Assembly: GCA_003342895.1 (NCBI GenBank)
Contig: PTFA01000312.1
Span: 854,822 to 918,821, forward strand
DNA: 64,000 bases
Direction: 5' to 3'
Origin: Casuarius casuarius
Lineage: Eukaryota; Chordata; Aves; Casuariiformes; Casuariidae
Shown here: positions 58,834-64,000 of the stretch, piece by piece
Layout: every line of letters starts with the position of its first letter
Position numbering within the stretch: the stretch's first letter is position 1
Made by a program: the position numbers and the translations under genes
Notes under the pieces: generated by a model
What the model was told of the DNA's origin: nothing
Seen by the model: the letters and a program-made list of their open reading frames with translations, nothing else
The model's database searches: none

Positions 58834-61800
58834 GAAAATTTCTGCAGAAAAAAAGTTGTAACTGAAAAAACAGACTGTGGGCACGTGGAGGAAAGCCAGA
58901 GGTGAAAATAAAATATATTTTTCACTGTTAATGCAGAACTCTTTGGGAGAGGAATGAGCAGAGGGGAGGCTTTTGGCTTTGCAGGCAGGCATAGAAATGT
59001 CGGTCTGCTCATAATGGACCCCTTTTGCCTTGCCTTCCGCCTGAGTTGCCAGTCCTTGTGTTTCCCTTTTTCCTTCCTAGCTGAACTTCTTACTTGATCA
59101 AAGCTGCTATTTTATTTTTAAACTTTTTCTTTCCTGTAAATGGTTGGAAGCTCTCCAGCAGAGCTCTCCTAAAGCCAGAGGGGACTGGAAGTAAAGAGCA
59201 AGGACAGATTTGAGGACAAGTTACAGATGGCCGGTTGTGGGACACTAAAGCAGCAGCAAGCAACTCCCCTTCCTCTCCTTGCATGTTAGCTCTATTCAGT
59301 CTTTTCTAAGGAGTAGGGAATTTCATCCTACATCTCCATGTAGGAAGGAATGTCAAGGAGACAGGGAAAGACCTTGGCAGTGAAAATAATTTGGATGTTT
59401 TTAAAGGATGTGAACATTTATTTTTGGAATGTTAAAACAGACCACTCTTAATCTGAAGTAGGCAGCTGCATGCAAGATTTGGACTGAAATGACAGGTTTG
59501 AATGCAAAAACACATTAGGACTCAGCCAAAGGGCACCGTCACCTGCACAGTTTATGCCCAAGTAACCGAAGGTAGCATCTCAATGTTTATCTAGCAGCAG
59601 GTAACAGGCTATGGCAGCCTTTCTGCTCCATATGACTGGATGCAAAGACATGTGATCCTCTCTGTAACCAGTTCAGGTTGCCTCTTTGCTTTTACCTGAG
59701 GCACTGAGTTTACCAGGCAGAGCACAGAGCGAGACACAAGGTGCTTAGGTTCTCTTTACATTGCTGATGCTGGCCTTGCATACTCGATCTGCCTCAGTTT
59801 CTCCCACTGCGAGAGGTGTCCTTGATCACCTTCATAAGATCCATACATAAAAGATGACTGTGATAATGTCATAGCTAATGATGATGGCAGTAAGCTGAAA
59901 GAGTTTTTTGACATTGAAGCAGCATAGGTTAAAGGTACTCTCCAGAAAAGTTTGTCTTCCGGCATATTTAAACAACAGCTGTATCTTTGTCCAATCAATT
60001 GTAAAACTTTATTTACCCAATCAGTCATAACCTCACTAGGTCTTAAGCCACTTTTTTAGCAGTGTCTCCCTGTTGATCTCCTAAACTATACATTTTAAGA
60101 ATTGTAGTAGCAGCATTACTGCCATTGTACTGGCAAGAGAGGATGAAACATTCGTACTGATGCTAGCTGGAAAGCCAGCCCCTTTTCATCGTATCAGTGA
60201 GATCCCCTCCAAAGTGTGGTCCAGCTCTTGGATGGTTCTGCATTCCTATATCAGCTTTGCAAAGTGACCTGCTGACCTTCTCTCAAAGACTGCCAAGTTC
60301 AGCTAGTCCTGACATGAAGGCGAAGTTAATATATTTATTGGAATGTTTAAGTTTATTAGATGGTAGAGTTAACTAGCCTTAACTTAAGGAGACATTCTCA
60401 GCTTATATCTCAGCCATCATTAACATCTTGTATAAACAAGCTGTAAAAATACTATGCCTGATAGAAAAAAAATTCTGCTCTTTTTAAAACTAAGCAAAGC
60501 ACACAGACTTTTCCCTCCACTGTGTGAAAAACCAAAGCCCACAGCATAGAGGACTGATCCAGTGTTGACAGTCAGTGTAGACAAAAATGAAATTAATTTT
60601 CTGACTTTTTTATTACTGCATTTCTTCAGCACAGACAGTAAGTTTACCGAAAAAAAGGGGGGGAAAAAACCCCTCTGTATCAGTGCCAGGAAGTGTGGGA
60701 TATGGCTGTCTATGCGTAAAGAACCTCTCTCCTACAAACTGTCAGTGGTAGTAGACCGCTCTCATATTATTTCATGGGGTTTGGATAGATTAAGGGCTAT
60801 GCATGAGCATTATCATCCCATAGTCAGCCCTGGTGTCATTTTATCCCGCAGCAAGGTCAAGCTTATGGGTTGCAAGTGCAGTCCAGTGCCTCTGTGCTGG
60901 CTGCTGTTTGATCCATGTCCTGCTGAGCACCTGGTCATGGGGTGAGGGATGGGCTGCAGGGTAGTACTATTGCTAGGGAAATCTATTTGCACTCCAAGAC
61001 CCAGGCTTAGGGAGTCCTTTAAGGCTTCTATGTGCCTTAGTCATCACCTACCAATGTGGCCCTTCTCCCATCTTGTAACTTTCTGCCCACCTGCTGTCTC
61101 TTCTGCTTGTCTCATTGTGTTTTAAGTGTCCCATGTGTTTTAAGTGGATAAACCTTTGAAAGACATTAGGGCCATTGTATCCAGTAGTTCAGAGTACTGA
61201 CAGATTTGGTAACAGTATTAGATCTCTGTTGTTACTGCAGTGGATCGCTTCTCTTGGTATCCTGGTGCCATTTTCCTTTATTCGACTCCTCTGTTTTGTC
61301 AATGTCTGCCTTCACTTCCAAATGATGCTCTGAGGAAACCTGTCTCTATTCTTTGGCTGCCTAGAGATTGACTGTATGGGGAACCAGCCTTGCAACTTAA
61401 GTATTTCTGTCATCTTCATGATCCTTCCCTGGTACTGCATGCATGGAAAGGGACTAGGGGCTTTCCTACCAAGAAATGCACTCACCTAGTGTTGCTGGTT
61501 CAAATGGACTTGTAACTCCTTGGCTTCAGCATGTAGGGAGTTTCAGCCATGCTGCAGGTTCTATGAATTATTTTCAAACAGTGCTGCTGTTCTTTGCCAA
61601 ATTGAATCTACCTAATGTCTTCAGAGGAGGATCAGTGAGTGTATCACAGCATGATCATTAGCCAGACAAGAAGTACTTCCTGAAGGCAGGGATTTGGAGC
61701 TCTTCTGTAGCTAGAAAGCCTAAGGCTGCTGTTACCTTGATAACTGTAGACAGGACATGATTTGTCCTGGCCTGGATCTGAATCTTACTGTAATTCCTGA

Positions 61801-61899
61801 CATAGATTGTCCTGTCCAATTTACATTGGTGAAGCACCTGTTCTTCACTGCAAGTTAGAAGAAAGAATTTCTGGGTTTTCCCTCAATGGAGGAAGTAGA
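58831..61899. other. Non-coding, no recognised gene
   Basis: Open frames at 59756-60028 (minus, 90 codons) and 60562-60945 (plus, 127 codons) have no recognised domain and no clear splice context. Confidence 0.45.
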
Positions 61900-62010
61900 T
61901 TATTGTGCTTAGAGTTCAGTTCTCATCCCTGCCACAGACTTTGCATGTGACCTTGGGCAGATATCGCCTTGCCTGTGAAGTATGGATAATGATACTGCCT
62001 GTTGTCAGAA
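61900..62010 (+). mobile_element. MIR-type (CORE-SINE) relic
   Basis: 'TGCATGTGACCTTGGGCAG' followed by 'GCCTTGCCTGTGAAGTATGG' and 'ATAATGATACTGCCTG' follows the MIR order (tgtgaccttgggcaagtcact..ctgtgcctcagtttccccatctgtaaaatggggataatagtacc) with the middle partly deleted. This fits an amniote-wide MIR1-like SINE. Confidence 0.65.
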
Positions 62011-64000
62011 GCTGAAGCAACTGCAGCAATACACGCAAATACAGTAATGACAAGGCTATTCAACTCCTAATCCAGAGGATTCATTTTGTTGAATCCATGA
62101 TATTTCTGAGGAAGAACCCATCCTTTCACTAGGAAAATGACACATACACTCATACCTGAATAGCATATGCAAATAGCCCTGAGTTATCATTGCTTAGTAA
62201 CTCATTGCTTTGGTTAGCCTGGACCGCTGGTATTGAAAAGCAGTGACAGATGAGAACAAACAGATCTTACTTCATGAAACTCTCCCCATTCCTTCCACAA
62301 GATGCAGAAGCTCTGCCCTCTTGGTAAGCAAATACAGAAGGAGAAGAAAATGTAAGGCCTATTCTTTTAGCTCTGATTTGCATTTTACAGAAGATGTTTC
62401 CTCAAAAGCCCTGTGGCAGATCACATTTTTGATTCAAGTTTTTTCTTTCTTTCTTCCAAAATGAGAAGCATTTGTGACCCATTTGCTGGTTAGACAGCTG
62501 ATGGCCTTTTGTATAGCACCTGGAAAGCTTGGGGTCAAATTCTGATGAGCCAACTGTGAGACTTGGTAATATGGCCTGCAGAGGTATTTGCCAGCAGACA
62601 TTTGAGTTCCCTGTAGAGATCAAAGATGAGGAGGAGGATTTGAAGAGGCTGCATGGATTGGCTTCTTACCAGACTCGCAGGAATTTGTGCAAAGCCTGCC
62701 TCACTGGGCTTCAGCCACTTTATGTTCAGGTCTGTGTGCAAGCTCACCTTTCTCCATTTGAAAGCAATCTTTTGTATTCCCAGGAAACAGCCTGTTATAT
62801 GCTGAAAGAGATCAGAGGTGTCCAGAGTTCACAATAAAATATAATCCACAAATGTGCCCTTTTCATTATGGATAAGTTCTCATTAGATAGCTAGATGACG
62901 TATCAATATTGTATGTGGCTGTGTTCCCTTGATATCCCTTAATGTCTGTCTGGGTTTCCGAGCAAATGACTGAGGCAGGGAGAGGGCTAATGCTATTTTT
63001 CCAGGTTTCCCTTAGGCGCAGCTTGAGTAAAATTTGAAAACTACTTTTGCTGTTGTCATGGGGTTGCCTGGCATTGTGGTGTCATGTTCAGAGCAACTGC
63101 TCCGATAAGCCTTTCTGTCCGTAACTGCAAATTCTTTGAATGTCCAGTTTTTGTATTGTTTTTCTTAAGGGAAATGTGTAAAAGGGAAATGACTGTATGC
63201 TGGCATTTTCCTTATAGTCACCTTTTACAGTGGTCGCTCATGTTTATCACACTCCTTCCTCTTCAAATTTGCTGTTTAAATTATGCTGTTGCATACTTAG
63301 ATTCCTTTCTCAACCTCCTGCTGCTAATGATGGAGAAGAGAAGCCACTAGGCCGTTCCAGGGAGAATGAGCATGAATTCTAATTAAATTCTAGCATAGCG
63401 GGCTTCCTGGGTGTCAGCCTGTTTCTGTCATTACAGAATGTGACCTCTCCCCTCTAAATGCAAGGATTAGTGAAATCAGAGGTATTTCACCACTCAAGCT
63501 CTCAGACAGCTTCCCATGCTTTGTAGCAAACTGGAAGATGCCAAGAACAGTATTACAGCCAGAAAAGTCAAATATGTATTTCAAATCCTGTAATTTAGCA
63601 GGAACAGAAATAGCTTAGATCTTCACATGTTAAAGGCTTGTCTCTGAAGGCACACGCAGTTTCAGAATGTCAGTAAGATAAAAATCACAAAACCTTACTG
63701 GGAGGCAAAGCCAGAACCCTTTTGAGCAAGTTTTTGTCTGTATTGTGATTTCACAAAGTTGCTGCAGAAGTTGAGCTCAGAACTTATTTCCCCGTCCCTG
63801 CCAAAACTGTTTCATGTATTCAGCAGGAGCTTTTTAAATGGTTTTGCCCTCTCTTTACTCCTAAATAACATTTTGTGGCGTTAAAAACACAAATGGACAC
63901 AACTTGTTTAGTTAAAGATGACAACTTGAATGTATACTGAATGCTGTAGTATGCTGCAGCCTGAAACTGTTGGTGAATTGCCCCAAACAATGCCCACCTG
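62011..64000. other. Non-coding to the window end, nothing recognised
   Basis: A 102-codon frame (62529-62837, plus) shows no known domain. No exon, RNA gene or clear transposon is seen. Confidence 0.45.

Noticed and set aside
58747..59012. Two minus-strand frames with poly-Cys-Val
   Set aside because: They are translations of the (AC)28 microsatellite.
60562..60945. 127-codon plus-strand frame
   Set aside because: Contains a Lys/Gly low-complexity stretch from an A/G run and shows no known domain.
62529..62837. 102-codon plus-strand frame with an acidic stretch (EIKDEEEDLKRL)
   Set aside because: Looks protein-like in part, but has no recognised family, no promoter and no convincing splice sites.
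36500..64000. CTNNAL1 (alpha-catulin) coding exons
   Set aside because: Expected from remembered synteny, but none of the conserved catulin segments could be found in any frame.

Overview
This window is vertebrate nuclear DNA, most likely from a bird; the species cannot be read from it. Three things support that. Four in-frame, GT-AG-bounded exons encode the C-terminus of the multipass membrane protein TMEM245. The conserved microRNA hairpin mir-32 sits upstream of them in the same orientation, matching its known intronic position in this host gene. A chicken-repeat-1 (CR1) retrotransposon ends in the octamer-type ATTCTGTG tail typical of sauropsid CR1. The isolated single Ns and a 36-N gap suggest an older draft assembly.

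Layout. Positions 1-12270 are intron (intron 14 if numbered as in human) with mir-32 at 1362-1431, a long decayed CR1 at about 3520-5555 and smaller ancient relics. Exons 15-18 lie at 12271-12371, 14245-14419, 19354-19548 and 20542-20587. Together they give 171 residues and a stop codon. Intron 16 carries a younger, 5'-truncated CR1 (about 15752-17717). The 3' UTR starts at 20588 and probably runs at least to the strong poly(A) signal at 24236, possibly to about 26970.

From about 27 kb to 36 kb I see intergenic DNA with another ancient LINE relic and a G/T-rich tract. At 36.0-36.56 kb there is a CpG island with a GC box, a TATA box, a cluster of homeodomain-type TAAT cores and a near-consensus CTCF motif. 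It is probably the promoter of the next gene. From remembered human synteny this would be CTNNAL1 in the same orientation, but I could not find any alpha-catulin coding exon. From 36.6 kb to the end I recognise no protein-coding exon. The sequence there looks like a long intron or intergenic DNA with ancient SINE/LINE relics, microsatellites and one striking structure: a 92-bp perfect inverted repeat with arms 4.6 kb apart (45496-45587 and 50171-50262). One arm is flanked by a 7-bp direct repeat.

How the parts work together: mir-32 is transcribed on the sense strand of TMEM245, so host transcription probably supplies its primary transcript. The 3' UTR contains one 7-mer seed match to miR-32. 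I found no operon, CRISPR, phage or other multi-gene system, and no new biological system that I can defend.
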